NCBI RefSeq assembly: GCF_030272615.1
Contig: NC_081413.1
Coordinates: forward strand, 23,750,501 to 23,814,500
Direction: 5' to 3'
DNA length: 64,000 bases
Source of the DNA: Cryptomeria japonica
Taxonomy: Eukaryota; Streptophyta; Pinopsida; Cupressales; Cupressaceae
Each line of letters opens with the position of its first letter. Within the stretch, counting starts at the first letter, position 1. Shown here piece by piece: positions 24,259-36,254 of the stretch. Under the pieces are notes generated by a model that was not told where the DNA came from, searched no databases, and was given only the letters and a program-made list of their open reading frames with translations. The translations under genes were made by a program, and so were the position numbers.

Positions 24259-24637
24259 TACAGTGTCATAAATTGTTACCCTACACATTTTACACCCCCT
24301 TTTGTGCCCCTACTTGAGTGTGTCCCATCCTAGTCCTCTCCTAGGCCTATTTTGACTTGTTTTACTCCAAATATGTTGTCACCTAGCTGCATGGATGAGT
24401 GGACCCCATTTTGGGACCATGCCCTCCTAAACCCAACCTTGCCTGCCTTGTTTTGGGAGAAAAAAGGCACTTGGAGTGCCCCTATTTGGACTAGGGAATC
24501 TCGGTTGTCATGATCCCCCTTAAACATACCCCAATTTAAATAGGCTAGGAACTCTCCCTCCTCAATGAGTTTTGGTCTTTGTGCCTCAATGTGACCATTA
24601 GAGGTTGGCCTAATCAGGTAATTTACCTAGGGAACCC

Positions 24638-24646
24638 TATATAAAG
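24638..24646 (+). promoter_or_regulatory. TATA box in element A LTR
   Basis: TATATAAAG, about 380 bp into the LTR, the same relative position as the TATATAAA box of element E's LTR. Confidence 0.45.
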
Positions 24647-25614
24647 ATATCCTATCAATTAATTTTCACCTTGAAGCATTCATCCACAATCCACCTCATC
24701 ATTCATGCATTCATCAAGCAACCATTATCAAACATTCTCAAGCATTCAAGGCAATATTTCATCCCACCATATCCTTCAAGCATCATTGAGAAAATCACAT
24801 CAATTCTCATGCAAGCATGTGTGTTTGATTAGATCATGTTCATGTTATTGTATCAATATTTATGATCACATTTAAAGAGCATTACATCATCAATCCTCAA
24901 TCAACCATTGAAAATATGAGGTATATCATCAAACATCTACTTTAGTATATACATTTTCTAACTCAATTCAATTCAAGGCTAATTCATAAACAAGGGTTTG
25001 ATCTAAGGAAAAATCCCATCAACCAAACCTATTTCTTTCTTTCTATGTGCAATGAATTGTCTCAAGAGTTGCTAGCAAGGAATTCAACAGAGTAGATGAT
25101 GACAATCAAAATCAACTTTTGAAGGTACAGAAGTGGAGGAATAGGACAACTAGATCCCCTCAAACCCAATAATTTCTAATGACCTTTTGATAGTGGATTA
25201 TATGTGTCATCAAGTGATGTAGAAAAAATCTAGTCTATTTGCCCTCGATATTCAAAGGACCAAGTCGACCTGCTCCCCTCGATCTTGATAATTTTTCTTG
25301 AGCTTTTCATTGTAGGTTGCTATCTATTTCTCATCCTTAGATCTAGGTTTATAGCTTTACATGATACCTAATATATTTTTTTTATTTCTATTTTATTTCA
25401 ATTTCTCATTGTTTGTCCTAGATCTAGCATTGTAAGTCAATCCTAATTACAATTCAATTTCAACTATAACAAGGGAAGAATTAACTTGATCTTAATTAAA
25501 TCCATTTAGGATTGAATCAATCAAATTAGCTTAATATAACGATGGTCCAAGTGAAGTTAGTGGCTTTATTATTAATTAAAGTGTTGAAGTCCTAATTTCT
25601 TACATCTTGCATTT

Positions 25615-25632
25615 TGGTGAACTTGATGTGAC
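25615..25632 (+). other. Degenerate primer-binding site of element A
   Basis: TGGTGAACTTGATGTGAC follows the LTR end by three T's, exactly as in element E (51531). The differences look like C-to-T and G-to-A decay. Confidence 0.55.
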
Positions 25633-25898
25633 TCGTGCTTATTTCTAATTTTTATTTATAGATCTGATTTGTATGGATTTCATTCATTCATATTTACAAT
25701 CATTTTTGATATATACTATTACATTATATACATTCTGAGTTCTAGTTTACCATACTTTACATTTTTGTGAACTTGACACTTTTACATACTTTTGATTTGG
25801 TGTTTTCAGATCTAATCCTTCTTAATGGAGTTGGAAAATTTGATTGGTTTGTTATTTCACATGTGATAACATTAATTACTATCTATTTTTATCAAAAT

Positions 25899-26046
25899 CA
25901 TGTGTTGGATAATAACTTCTTCCATTTCATGTTGCTTTCAATCTTTAATAGTACCTTCACATATTGCATATTCATGTGTTGGATAATAACTTCTTCCATT
26001 TCATGTTGCTTGCAATCTTTAATAGTACCTTCACATATTGCATATT
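25899..26046 (+). repeat. 74-bp tandem duplication
   Basis: Two copies (25899-25972 and 25973-26046) differ at a single visible base (GCTTTCAAT versus GCTTGCAAT). A local duplication in the leader of element A. Confidence 0.9.
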
Positions 26047-26116
26047 CAACAATATTCCCTCTTATAAAACATCATTTAAATATTTTATCCATATTTTATG
26101 TGGTTACAAAATGACA

Positions 26117-26785
26117 TTAATAAATAAATTAATGGAATATAAAGATCTCATAAGGGCTTTAGTCTACAATATTCATGATAATCCTAGAGATGACATTGAA
26201 AAGACCAGCACTTGTACCTCTCCTAGTGTTAATGAGGAAAGAGTCAATACCCCTATTAATGATCTCTCTAATGGAGATGAAGCATTGAAGAGAAGAATGA
26301 CACAATCCTCTTCTCATAAACATACTATAGTGCAAGGGAGGCAAGGATGACATGTTGGTATATTAATCCCTCTAGATCCCTCTTATTCTCCTAGAGCTTA
26401 TTTTGATCATCAACACATTTGTAGACAATATCATGTTATGCATTTAATTCATGATCTATCTACTAATATAACATAGATAAAAAATGAAGCATTGGATGAT
26501 GAGGACCCTCCCCCCCAACCTACTGTAGATGACATGTATTATGATGATAGAAAGGAAAATATCCCTAAAAAGGATATCCCTTCTACATATATTCATCCTT
26601 TTGGTGCTTCAACATGCCCTTACACAACAAATTTTAAGGAATTTCATGATCAAAGTCCTTCTTCTTCATAATTAAAAACATCCTATGAGGTTGGATATGA
26701 TATAATTTCAAAACAAATTTATAGAGGACAAGGACTTGGAAAACAAGAACAAGGAATCAAGGTCCCTATAAATCCTTCCTCATGA
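26117..26785 (+). pseudogene. Coding remnant of element A (G-patch-like tail)
   Basis: One frame can be followed from about 26117 to 26785 through TGA, TAG and TAA stops. It encodes a hydrophilic segment ending in GYDIISKQIYRGQGLGKQEQ, a Gly-rich pattern like the one after the protease in Tat elements (element D has FGYDGKSPLGLRKEG). Gag and protease are not visible, so this copy seems internally deleted. Function cannot be assigned beyond similarity in position. Confidence 0.4.
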
Positions 26786-26907
26786 TCTACTACAAAAGGT
26801 CTAGGATATCCCAATTTATTGAACATATATGGATGATATTATTAAGGTTCAAATTCTTAAGGAGAACTTTGCAAACATAGAAACTATTGTCCATCTAAAC
26901 ATGCTTC

Positions 26908-28101
26908 TGTAAAGTGGAAAATTGAACCCTAGTGATTCCCCACCTAGGAGAGAGAAAGGAAATCACTAGGATGATTTTAACTTGGGAGATACTTTACATT
27001 AAAAAGAGGGGTTGAATTCACTACATCCAAACCCTAGAGTGAATAAGGATCTGAATACTAAGTGAATTGCAAGGGTGCAATGTAATTTACCTTTTGTAAG
27101 TAGAAGAGTTTACTTGTTGACTATGCAGAAAATGAAGACAAAATGGGTGAAATAAGGAGCTACCGATTCGGGATTGCACCACAACTTAAGATCTGAGGTA
27201 TTTAGATTGATATGGACTTGCATTGCGAATTTGGAGAAAAGTTGTCGGGACCGTGTGCAAGTTGCATGCGGTCCTTTGAAAAATCTGCGAGTCAAAAAGG
27301 GTTTTTCCGTCTTTGCAAATGAAGCAAAAATATGCAATTACAGCTGTGCACCTACAACCTACACACATAAAAGAAGGGAAGAAGGGTTGGGGATAGGGAT
27401 TTTCCTTAGTCAAACCCCAGTTGAGGAATCAACCTTGAAAGAAAGTAATTGCAAATTCTTAAATGTAAATAATGGAAATGTATACCTTGTCGATTTGCAA
27501 TTTGTTGATGGTGGTTGCTTTGCTTCTTGAATGTAATCACACAAGTTGCATGAAATGGATGTAACATGAAAAAACCCTAACACACACACATGCTTGAAAA
27601 TGAATATTGTAATGTTTCTCCCATGGATGAATGAAGAAGACACATGAAGAAGAAGAAAACTTGATGGATGCTTGAAGACTTGAAGACTTGAACGCTTGAT
27701 ATCAATAATGGAGACCTTCCATTTGTTTACTCAATTTTCAATTATCTTCGCTTATGAAAATGAGAGGAATAGATCCCCTTTTATACTTGCCTAGGAGGAT
27801 AATTTTTCATCTCACCAAAGGCTAACATAGGGGAAATAAAATCCCGAAGAACAAATTAGGTCCAAGGGTCAGATGGACCCATTTTAGGGTCACTCAAAGA
27901 GGGAGGATAGGGGTGCCACACCCCTGTCATGCCCTATTTTGGGGCCTAGATAGGGTCACACGATCATACAAGGGCTGAAATAAGAGGAGATTTGGAATGA
28001 TGATGTAGAGAGGGGTCCCAATTGAGTAGGGAAATGCAGTCTCTAGGGTGAGGACCTAAAACACGGTCAAAATTGCAAGGGTCACAATTTTATGAACTAC
28101 A
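26908..28101 (-). repeat. 3' LTR of element B (minus strand)
   Basis: On the minus strand it starts TGTAGTTCATAAAATTGTGA and ends TTCCACTTTACA, parallel to E's TGTAGCGTCTTAAAATTGTG start and TTCCGCTTTACA end. A PPT (AAAGTGGGGGCTAAA) precedes it. A minus-strand TATAAAAGG is at 27777-27785, and a GGACCG...CGGTCC hairpin near 27238-27280 matches E's conserved hairpin. The 5-bp left flank is GCTTC; the partner LTR is outside the window. Confidence 0.82.
27777..27785 (-). promoter_or_regulatory. TATA box of element B LTR
   Basis: TATAAAAGG on the minus strand within the LTR. Confidence 0.5.
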
Positions 28102-28117
28102 TTTAGCCCCCACTTTA
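28102..28117 (-). other. Polypurine tract of element B
   Basis: TAAAGTGGGGGCTAAA on the minus strand just before the LTR start, the same as element E's tract at 56857-56872. Confidence 0.8.
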
Positions 28118-30233
28118 GCAGGAGTATGTCTTATGCCAATACTGCCGGTAAATGAGAAAAAAAAGAGAGATGAAGATGAGAAATACAGAGCAAGATCACA
28201 AGGAGTATAAGAAGTCACTAATCTTGAGGAACCAAGCCCCCAATCTTAGGATCTTAACTCACTCAAACATATGCAAGTGCACATAAAAGGGCACACAACA
28301 AAAGCTAATATCTTAAGACCTCAAGTCAACTAGCCGAAGAGACCTCGATATGAAAAATGTCTCAATCAATTAATATCATTCTTGAAACATAAAATGCCAT
28401 CTCATGAACACATATAATCACACAAAAGATCAAAGCTGACATCATCGATGAACCATCAATAGTAAAACTATGATTTCATGAGAGGAAGAAGAGAGAGAAC
28501 ATGAATACACACTTTGGTGATCCATGAGAAGAAAGGAGAACAAAAGGAAACATGGACATCTCACCCCTAGAAATAAGTGATCCATGGAGAAAAAAGGACA
28601 TGGAAAGCTAGCCCCTAGATTCTATCTAGGTGATCCATGTAAGGGAGGAGAGTGAGAACACCATTAGTTCCACTCAAGCTCGTGCGCGTGTGTGCAAGTG
28701 GGGTTCGAAGCATCTCATAGGAGTCTATTCCCAAGTATGCTACAACCTATATAAGATTTCTAGTACAAATATCAAGAAAGTCGTGACATCTCACTTTAAG
28801 AGACCATGCTTTGGTTCCGAGAATAATCACCCTGCATAAGAGAAAATTGGCGACATCTCTCTCTAAGAGGCTACCGTCTGGTTTATGAGAATGACCCACT
28901 GTATAAGAGATACAATGTGAGAGAAATATAATACAAAAGGAGAAGTGTGGGTGGCCCCCCTTAAGATGTCAACATAGTTTAATATTGATATCTTAAGGAA
29001 AGTAGAACAAGGATACCTACCTTCAACACAAAGAAGATATCCATTATGAAACAATGTCATTGATCCAAGCAAGAGAGGGAATACTCTTCAAGAAAGGATA
29101 AGATAGTTGAAAATAGATATCTTGTTGTAAGTGTAAAGGAGATCCTTGGAGAAGAAGAGATCTTTGTTCAAAAGACATCTACCCCCAAGAGGAGTTGTTT
29201 TAGACAAATATAACATCTTCTAGAATAAAGCAAAGACGATAGCAAGAATTCAATCCTTCCTCCTATTTCTAAGTGAAAGGGATTCTTGATGAAGGATGAC
29301 TCACTTTTATCCCAAAGGGTATGGGTGAATTTATTATAGATGTACATTACCAAGTGTGAAAGAGATTGTAGTCAAGGACTTACACCCCTTGTATAAGAGA
29401 GAACCCTTGGGAAAACAACAACAACTTCACACAAGGAATGCCATCAAGTAATAAAACTCACACCATCTGGAAAATAGGAAAGAGTGGATCCTTTAGAGAG
29501 AGGGAGAGGGATCATTGCTCCCCAAGTGTAGGACAATGAGAAGAATTACACAACTTCTAGAGAGAGATTACTCATAAGAGACATACTATTTTAAGCAAGG
29601 AATACATCCTATCCAAGGAACAGACATGCACTTGCATGAAGGATAAATCCATTCAAGAAAGGACATCAAGTTATGAATAAGACAATAGAAGAGGTAATTT
29701 GAAAAGACATAGAAAGAAGAAGGCTCACAAAATTTCTCTGAGGAGATATTGTTCATAATATACGTACCGTTTCAAGAAAGGAGAAGATCCCACTCATGGA
29801 ACAAACATGCGCTCGCATGAAGGAAAACTCCATGCAAGAAAGGACATCAAGTTTATGAATAATGTACTCCATAAAGAAAATAGTGAAACCTTAGAAAGAG
29901 GAAAAGGAATATTCTTGCCCCCCAAGCATAGAGGCAAGAATAAATAAACTATTATGTTTCTCACTAAGTATGATTGCACCTAAAATTGTACTACCATGAA
30001 TGATAATGAGCCCCCAATAGGTAGGATAACTATGCCACATAGTGAGGAGCAAAATAATAGGAACTTGAATGCCATTTTAAATGATCAGGATGAATATGCC
30101 ATTCATTGTCAGATGTTATTTTTAACATGCCTAAATCAATGTAATGTTGTATTTGTGTTTTTAAAGCTTGACACTCATTAGTAGAATGACCATGTGTTTG
30201 ATGATATTTACAAAAAGAAGAAGCTTGAGAATG
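28118..30233 (-). other. 3' non-coding region of element B
   Basis: No convincing ORF in either direction. The sequence has a repeated vocabulary (for example AAGAGAGA, GGAACAAACATGC, AAGGAAAACTCCATGCAAG-like phrases near 29620 and 29810), suggesting imperfect internal duplications. On the minus strand near 28220-28260 it shares the phrase TTGGGGGCTTGG with the 3' region of element E (TGGGGGCTTGG near 56761), so this is element B's equivalent region. Confidence 0.5.
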
Positions 30234-31106
30234 TTATTTATGTTTTCTTCTTCGTTTAGGACAAAGAGGAGATATTATGTTGGAATTTAGAAGATTGGTC
30301 CACACAATTTCTTGTTGTAACTCAAAATTAGAATGAGATGGTGTGGATTTACAAAAAAATGGAGAAGAATATGTTGACAAACGAAAGTGTGATTTCTCAT
30401 GACTTTCAAGACTTAATTGCACACATCTTACAACTTGTCCATTGTATTTGCTCCTATCAAGACATGTGTTAGAAGGAGAAGTGGAAATTGGTTTACAAGC
30501 TTGGATAAAAGACACAAAAGGCTTGGCGAAGGCTTTAATCTTAGATTGAGGGGTCTTGTATCCATTGGAGGAGGGTTTAAAGTCTCTTGTACCCCAATTA
30601 TTTTTTTTAGAAGCATCATTGATAGGCGATGGTGTTGCTGAAAGAACCATAGTACTAAAGGGGGGAATATATCCCACTTCATCTAAAGTGAAATTATAAG
30701 GACTAGAATCAACTTTTATTGAGTGAAGCTCATTGTTATATATAAAGTTGATTATTCGATGAGGGGTAGAAGGGATTTATTTCATAGCATGAATCCACGG
30801 TCTACCTAGAAGAAGGTTATAATTAAGATGGTTCAACATGACATGAATAGGAGTAGGCAAAGTCACGGGTCCTACTTTAATAGGTAATATGACTATACCA
30901 AGTGACTCTCTAGGAGCATTATCAAAGACACACACACCAAGATGATCTGGTTGAATTAGAAGAATAATCCCAATTTATCTTATCTAATAAATCAACACAA
31001 CAAATTTTAAGAGCTGACCCATTATCAATTAAAGTACCTCTTATCTTTTGTTCATAAATGAAAGAAGTAATCAGAAGGGGATCATCTCTATTTTTAACCT
31101 CTATAG
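30234..31106 (-). pseudogene. Element B protease-like domain and C-terminal tail (broken)
   Basis: Read on the minus strand, the segment begins at the junction with element C and encodes RGTLIDNGSALKIC, an aspartic-protease active-site block (D-N-G in place of D-S/T-G or D-G-G). A LLLGRPWIHAM block follows (about 30795-30830), the conserved end of Tat-type proteases. Then comes a tail ending in PLCPKRRRKHK (stop at 30234). The frame has at least one frameshift or stop between 30922 and 30677. Across the element C insertion it continues into 38750-38985. No RT follows, so B looks non-autonomous, like E. Confidence 0.65.
31102..31106 (+). repeat. Target-site duplication of element C, left
   Basis: TATAG, matching 38745-38749. 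Confidence 0.9.
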
Positions 31107-32220
31107 TGATGAATGCTAAGGGGGGGGGTGAATTAGTATGCCAAAAATCTCTGTACTTAAACACTTAAACAATCTGAAGATAAACCGGTAAAACAATTTA
31201 ACAGACAAACCGATTATCACACATGCAAACCAAAATGCAAATAAAGCATTCACCCACAAAAGCAATACAACCATAACACAAGATATTTGATGTGGAAACC
31301 CAAATGGGAAAAACCACGGCGAGATGGAACTCACAAGTCACTATCTGCAGAATAGAAACCAGAATGGTTAAGGTCAGACCGGTTACCAGAACAGATCCTG
31401 TTAGGAATCTCAATCTCTATTAGGAGATAAGTCCGATTAAAGACTACCTTGTTAGAGGATTTTAGATTCATAGAAGTTAACCACCTTGTTAGAGGATTTT
31501 ACAAAAGGCTTTTGGGCCTACCCGGTTAAGGGCTACAGACTTGTCAAAGATGTGAGTAATCAACAAGTGTTTGATCTATCTAATAGCACAAATTGCTTGG
31601 TTAGATCCAATATAGCTCACTGCTAATGCATTCCAGCATTGCTTCAGTCTTCTCTATCTCTCTCTCAGTTACAACTTGATCTTCTTAGATAAGATCGCTC
31701 TTTCAACAACTCAACAATCACCTTAAACCCTAGCACAACATAAACCCTTTCAGCGACAACCTACAACCCTAGACATGAAGTCCTTTTAAAGGAATCTGAT
31801 TTCATGTCGGTCCAATAGGATTACATTACAATTTCCTAGGTTCAATGAATCCAGACATACTCAGTAACATGACACAAAAAGAACTGTCAAACAATCGGTG
31901 GATTGGTAACTCATCACAGAGTATTACCGTTTTATACAAAATACCGGTTGCCGGTTTGACAAAAATGAAGACTGGTGAGAATGTGTTATGCCACTTTGCT
32001 TCCTCATACCGCTTGAGATCTATGAACCGCTTGGGGTCGACATGCCACTTCAGACCGAGAAACACATTCTACAAAATCACCAATAGTCTAAAGACTAGAA
32101 TACAACATACCGGTTGGAACAAATACCGGTTGAGCTCTAGCTCAAACATATAAAGGAGATCTCAATACAAGTGTGTGTCCATCAATGACAATCACAACAT
32201 AAACATAAAAAACACCAACA
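31107..32220 (-). repeat. 3' LTR of element C
   Basis: 1114 bp, nearly identical to 37583-38744 apart from short indels (the other copy has an extra ~45 bp near 38365-38430). On the minus strand it starts TGTTGGTG and ends TTCATCA. ACCGGT words recur through it. Confidence 0.93.
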
Positions 32221-32235
32221 ATATCCCCCTTTGGC
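32221..32235 (-). other. Polypurine tract of element C
   Basis: GCCAAAGGGGGATAT on the minus strand immediately before the 3' LTR, almost the same as the Copia element's GCCAAAGGGGGAGAT. Confidence 0.88.
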
Positions 32236-32551
32236 ATTGATGGCAACACTTAGTAAAATAAAATTTTGACATCTAAGTGTTTTACAATAAAAAACATGCC
32301 ATTAACAAAATTGCTCCCCCTAGGCATATACACTATCCCTTAATCAATACAATGTATAGCAATTTTGCATACAGAGCATAAACATTGAGATATCAGAGCA
32401 TATAGCATATATCAAAACATATATCAAAATTTTAAAACCAGATACTTCTCCCTATTCTTCTCCAAAATAGATAGAGCACTTCTCCCCCTTTGCCAACAAT
32501 GACAAAGTACCGTTGAACAACCCTGTTTCCATTTGATATATTAAAAAAAGT

Positions 32552-35500
32552 CTATGACAACAATGAATAATACTTGTCAAAAACCGTTTTATAGTCCTGC
32601 AAAAATTGTTTCATGGATAAAGACCAGGACTCAAGTAGGGAGGTGGCCACTTCTTTCTCTATTTGCAACTGGGATACCTATTCCTCCATGGCATCAACTG
32701 TGCTCAGCTCCTGTGTAACTGTCAAGGCATCTAGGTTCAGATAACACATCTGAAGAATTTGCAGACGTGGAAGTAAAACCAGTTGTAGCTCCTGCAAATC
32801 TCTAGACCCTGTACTGATTTCTTGCTCCATTTTGGCTGACTGGATCTGGAATAGGTGAACGGTTTGCCCATAAGTTGCAAAGGAATCATAGGGTGGCTTA
32901 AACATGCTCAAGTAGGACTGTAATTCCATTTGAAGCTTTTGCTTTTGAGTTAGCACATCATCGCAAAATAGATGGGGTTGACAGATTTTGCTTAGTAGCA
33001 AGTTTCCCTCATCCAAAGTGTCCCTTATATCCTTTTGGTCTTTCAGAAGTTCAGACCTGAGCTCATTCAAATTTTTCACCAAAGCAATGTTAAGAGCCTT
33101 TTGATGCTCTTTCTTGACATTTGCCTCAGCTGCTTCTTCCAGACTTTGCACCTGATCATCCACTACAGTACATTGCAGTTTGAGTTGTGCTAGTGATGAT
33201 TCAGTGTTAGGAAGATTGGTACCGGGGATCAAACTGGTAAGGGTGTCTACATCCGCCTGAATTATGTCTTGCTCCTTTTTCCTTCGAATGATTTCAAGGC
33301 GCTCTTGAGCAACCTTGATGCTCTGCATAAGCCCCGACTCACTGGCAGACTGGAGATCGATAGGATTGGAGATATCAGCTGGTTTGGCTTGACTCCCGGT
33401 AGCCTTCAGAGTCTCCATCTATGTGCTCTTCATCGCTTCCGCTGCCTTGTCTGCTTCTTCCTTCTTCCTTTTCTCTGCTTCCTGCTTCTATTCTTGTGCC
33501 TTGTCTTCCTCTACTTTCTTTTTCCTCTTTGTTTCCTTCCTCTTCTCTTCTTCTTTTTCTTCCTCTTCCTTCTTCTTCTTTTCTTCCTCCTTCTTCTTCT
33601 TTTCTTCCTCTTCCTTCTTCTTCTTCTCTTCCTCTTCCTTCTTTTTCTTCTCTTCCTTATCCTCTTCTTCTTTCTTTTTCCTCTCATCTTCCTCTGCCTT
33701 CTTCTTCTTCTCTTCCTCTTCCTTCCTCTTCTTCTCTTCCTCAGCCGCTCCCTGTGTGTCCTTGGCTTGCTCACTGCCCTGTTCGGCTTGTTGCCCCTAT
33801 TTTGTTCCCTCAGAAGGTATGGCCTGAGTGACATCTTCTATGTCTAGAGCATTGACATCAATGGTGTCGATTGGTTCTTCAACCAAGTTTCCTTCTTCAT
33901 CAAAAACTTCATCCAGTTTGGATACAACCAGTTCTTTTTCCACTTGTAGGTTGGCCATACGTGCTTTGTGAGAATTGATAGCATAATTTATATGCCGATG
34001 AGTGTCTTTTTCAACATCATCAATTCTCCCCTCTAACAGCCAGAGTCTTCTTCTCCTTGTGAAGAAGAGTCCTTTATTTTGATCCAAAACATCAAATAAT
34101 TTTGAATTTGAGAGGTCAGGAAAGTATTGTGCAAAGACTTTCTCCCTAATCTCCTGTTCTTTTTCTATAGCAATGCGCCATTTATTATCTAATGCTTTAT
34201 ATAAAGAATCCGGTGTCTGAGATTTTACCTCTGATGGCGACCAGTCATTTTTACACAAATAAATAATGATTTCCTGTAATACTTCTTCTTTCTCCTCATC
34301 GCTGAAATCATCATAATAATCTACTAAATCATGAAGTAATTTTCTCCTAATATTCTTTATCGTCCTTTGATAATGTGTCAAAGGTTTGTATGAGGAGATA
34401 TCAATATTTACCGGTGCGGATGCTGCCAGTTCATTCTTCTTCATCTTCTTTGTCTATCTGGCCTTCTTTGGCTTTTCATCAGACTCGGTCTCTTCGGAGT
34501 CCGGTTTATTTGACTTAGTCTTTCTTTTTCTTTCGAAGACTTTTGCTGGTGCCACTTCTAGTTTCTTCTTTGCAGGTGACTGCTTGGTCACTCTTGGAGT
34601 TGCAGTGGTAGCCGGTGCCGATGCTGCAAGCACTGCCTTTGCTTTCTTTGCAGCCGCTTCTTTTCCTTTCTTAACAGATGGTTCCTCGGCTGGTGCAATC
34701 CTCTCCAAGTAGGTTCTGGTCCTTTTAGCCTTAGGATCAAGAGGCAAGGCAATAAGGGTTGAGGCATACCCTTCCAGCATATCATACATCACCTCATAGC
34801 CCATTGGCTCCACTTCTTCCATTCTAGGCTCAACAGCCTCCATTAAGCATTTGTCCACCTGAATGGTGAAACAGATGTCATCTTCATATTTCTTAACGAT
34901 GTCACCTGAGATCCTTACCCTTTGACTCATCTTCCTTTTGAACTCATCAAAATATTTGTTCAACACCTCAGGGTAACCGGTTCCCATGGCTTGTATGCTT
35001 TCCTTGATCTGCTTGGTTACTGGTTGGTCAGGAGACCACTGGACATCTCCTACTCTAGGAAAGTAGCCTTGGAAATAGAAAAATAACCCAATTAGTAGTT
35101 GTCCAAACTTGAATCTCAGTGCATTATCCTGTTTAATCGACTTCATATTAGACAGGAGTTGCCTCTGCATACCGGTGCATAGGTCAAATGATGCGTCCTC
35201 TTTAATCATTCGGTAGGCGGCATTTGCCACTGCAGCAGATATAGAATAAATCCTGCTGGCTGAGAATGTTCTATAGCCTATCACCATGTAGGCGTATTTC
35301 ACCAGATCATCCTTGATAGGATTAACTGTCATACCCCGTGAGTCACTTGTTGAACAAGTGAGCTTGACCATTTCCATTTTTCTTACCGTTCGAAGGGTTG
35401 GCACTTCCCCTGTGTTGCAAAAACTGGTGACTGCATAAATTGCTTGTGGCGAGATATCATGCATCATCTCGAGGTACATCTTGTCACCATGGACTCTGCT

Positions 35501-35806
35501 CAAGATGATCCTGATATGATCCTCTGTAAAATCTTCCAGAAAGTATACTGCATTATGGAGTTTCTTCTTCTCTAGGATACTAAACTCCGGTTTGATTTTT
35601 TTGTCCTTGCCACAAAATAAACCTAACTGGGTGTGAATCGCTAAAGACCCTATTTCTTCTATTTTGCAATCAATATAATCTGAAATTCCCTCTTCAACTA
35701 TGACTCCAGCTGGAACTTGTGATAAGGCATTATATTTGGACTTCCTTTGAATAAAACTTTCCGACTCAATGGATGTACTAGAATTGGTATGAGATGCGGA
35801 ATCCAT
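32552..35806 (-). pseudogene. Element C ORF2: 1084-codon protein of unknown function, broken by five UAG codons
   Basis: Segments 35806-34454, 34444-33797, 33797-33488, 33488-33419 and 33418-32678, then on to 32552, are all in one minus-strand frame. The only interruptions are TAG at 34454, 33797, 33488, 33419 and 32678. I chose the ATG at 35806 (MDSASH), because the frame upstream has only a GTG. Layout: a globular N-terminal part of about 360 residues (SPQAIYAVTSF near residue 130); a Lys/Ala/Pro-rich basic linker with likely nuclear signals (VFERKRKTKSNK; EKPKKAR); a second folded part (HYQRTIKNIRRKLLHDLVDYY); a Lys/Glu-rich run of about 100 residues (33500-33770); and a long helical, probably coiled-coil end. 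I recognise no known domain and no polymerase, nuclease or protease motif. A TATAAAAG lies 260 bp upstream of the ATG, so it may be transcribed separately. Confidence 0.8.
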
Positions 35807-35827
35807 TGTAGAGTATTTCAAGAACAC

Positions 35828-36254
35828 GAAAAATACCTTTACAATGCAAATTTAGGGCTTCCTGATTCTACTTCACTCCACTCTCCGTCGGTTGCCAAAT
35901 CACCGCTTTGTGTTCTTCCATGATCATTTGCAAACTGGATTTGAATCTCCTTCAAGACTTGTCAATTTCTTGAAATCTTAGCTCAAATCGCATTTTCTTC
36001 ACTCTACACTTTGAAAAACTTTTCTTCGCTCGAAAACAGATAGTGAGAAATGATTTGAAATATGCTTTTATACATGTCTCTCACCTACCGCCATTAATGC
36101 TCCTCTATTAGGGCGTAAACCCTAATTTGCCTCTTTTACCATTTCTGGTCTTCTGCCAAGCGATAGGTATTACATACCGATTAAGGTCTTTTACCGATGT
36201 AACCGAGGGTTCACAATAATTTCACCATTTGCTCCCCCTAAGCCTCTTTGGAGC
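35828..36254 (-). promoter_or_regulatory. Spacer between ORF1 and ORF2 of element C, with an internal promoter candidate
   Basis: Just after the ORF1 stop there is a purine tract on the minus strand (GGCTTAGGGGGAGCAAA, about 36231-36248) that looks like a second, internal PPT. Then TATAAAAG (36065-36072) is followed by an untranslated-leader-like stretch up to the ORF2 ATG. No ORF is present. The order suggests ORF2 came with its own promoter, placed downstream of what was once the end of a gag-bearing element; this is inference. Confidence 0.5.
36065..36072 (-). promoter_or_regulatory. TATA box upstream of element C ORF2
   Basis: TATAAAAG on the minus strand, 260 bp before the ORF2 ATG at 35806 and outside the LTRs. 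Confidence 0.5.

Larger units (their letters stand above)
24259..26907 (+). mobile_element. Element A: decayed plus-strand relative of elements E/B (5' part)
   Basis: A decayed LTR (24259-25611) is followed by a PBS-like TGGTGAACTTGATGTGAC (25615-25632), closely related to element E's PBS TGGTGAACCCGACGTGAAC. The LTR start TACAGTGTCATAAATTGTT is alignable with E's TGTAGCGTCTTAAAATTGT. A TATATAAAG box and CATTCAAG-type repeats downstream also follow E's layout. Remnant coding sequence lies at 26117-26785. The element is cut on the right by the LTR of element B at 26908. Confidence 0.55.

Noticed and set aside
24330-24527. Short ORFs in 24330-29979, for example 27174-27530
   Set aside because: They fall in LTRs or decayed 3' regions of elements A and B, show no domain and are not conserved between the related LTRs.
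33269-33847. Plus-strand ORFs rich in Leu/Phe/Ser that look like membrane proteins
   Set aside because: They are the complement of the Lys/Glu-rich run of element C ORF2 (GAA/AAG codons read backwards). The minus-strand frame is the coherent one.
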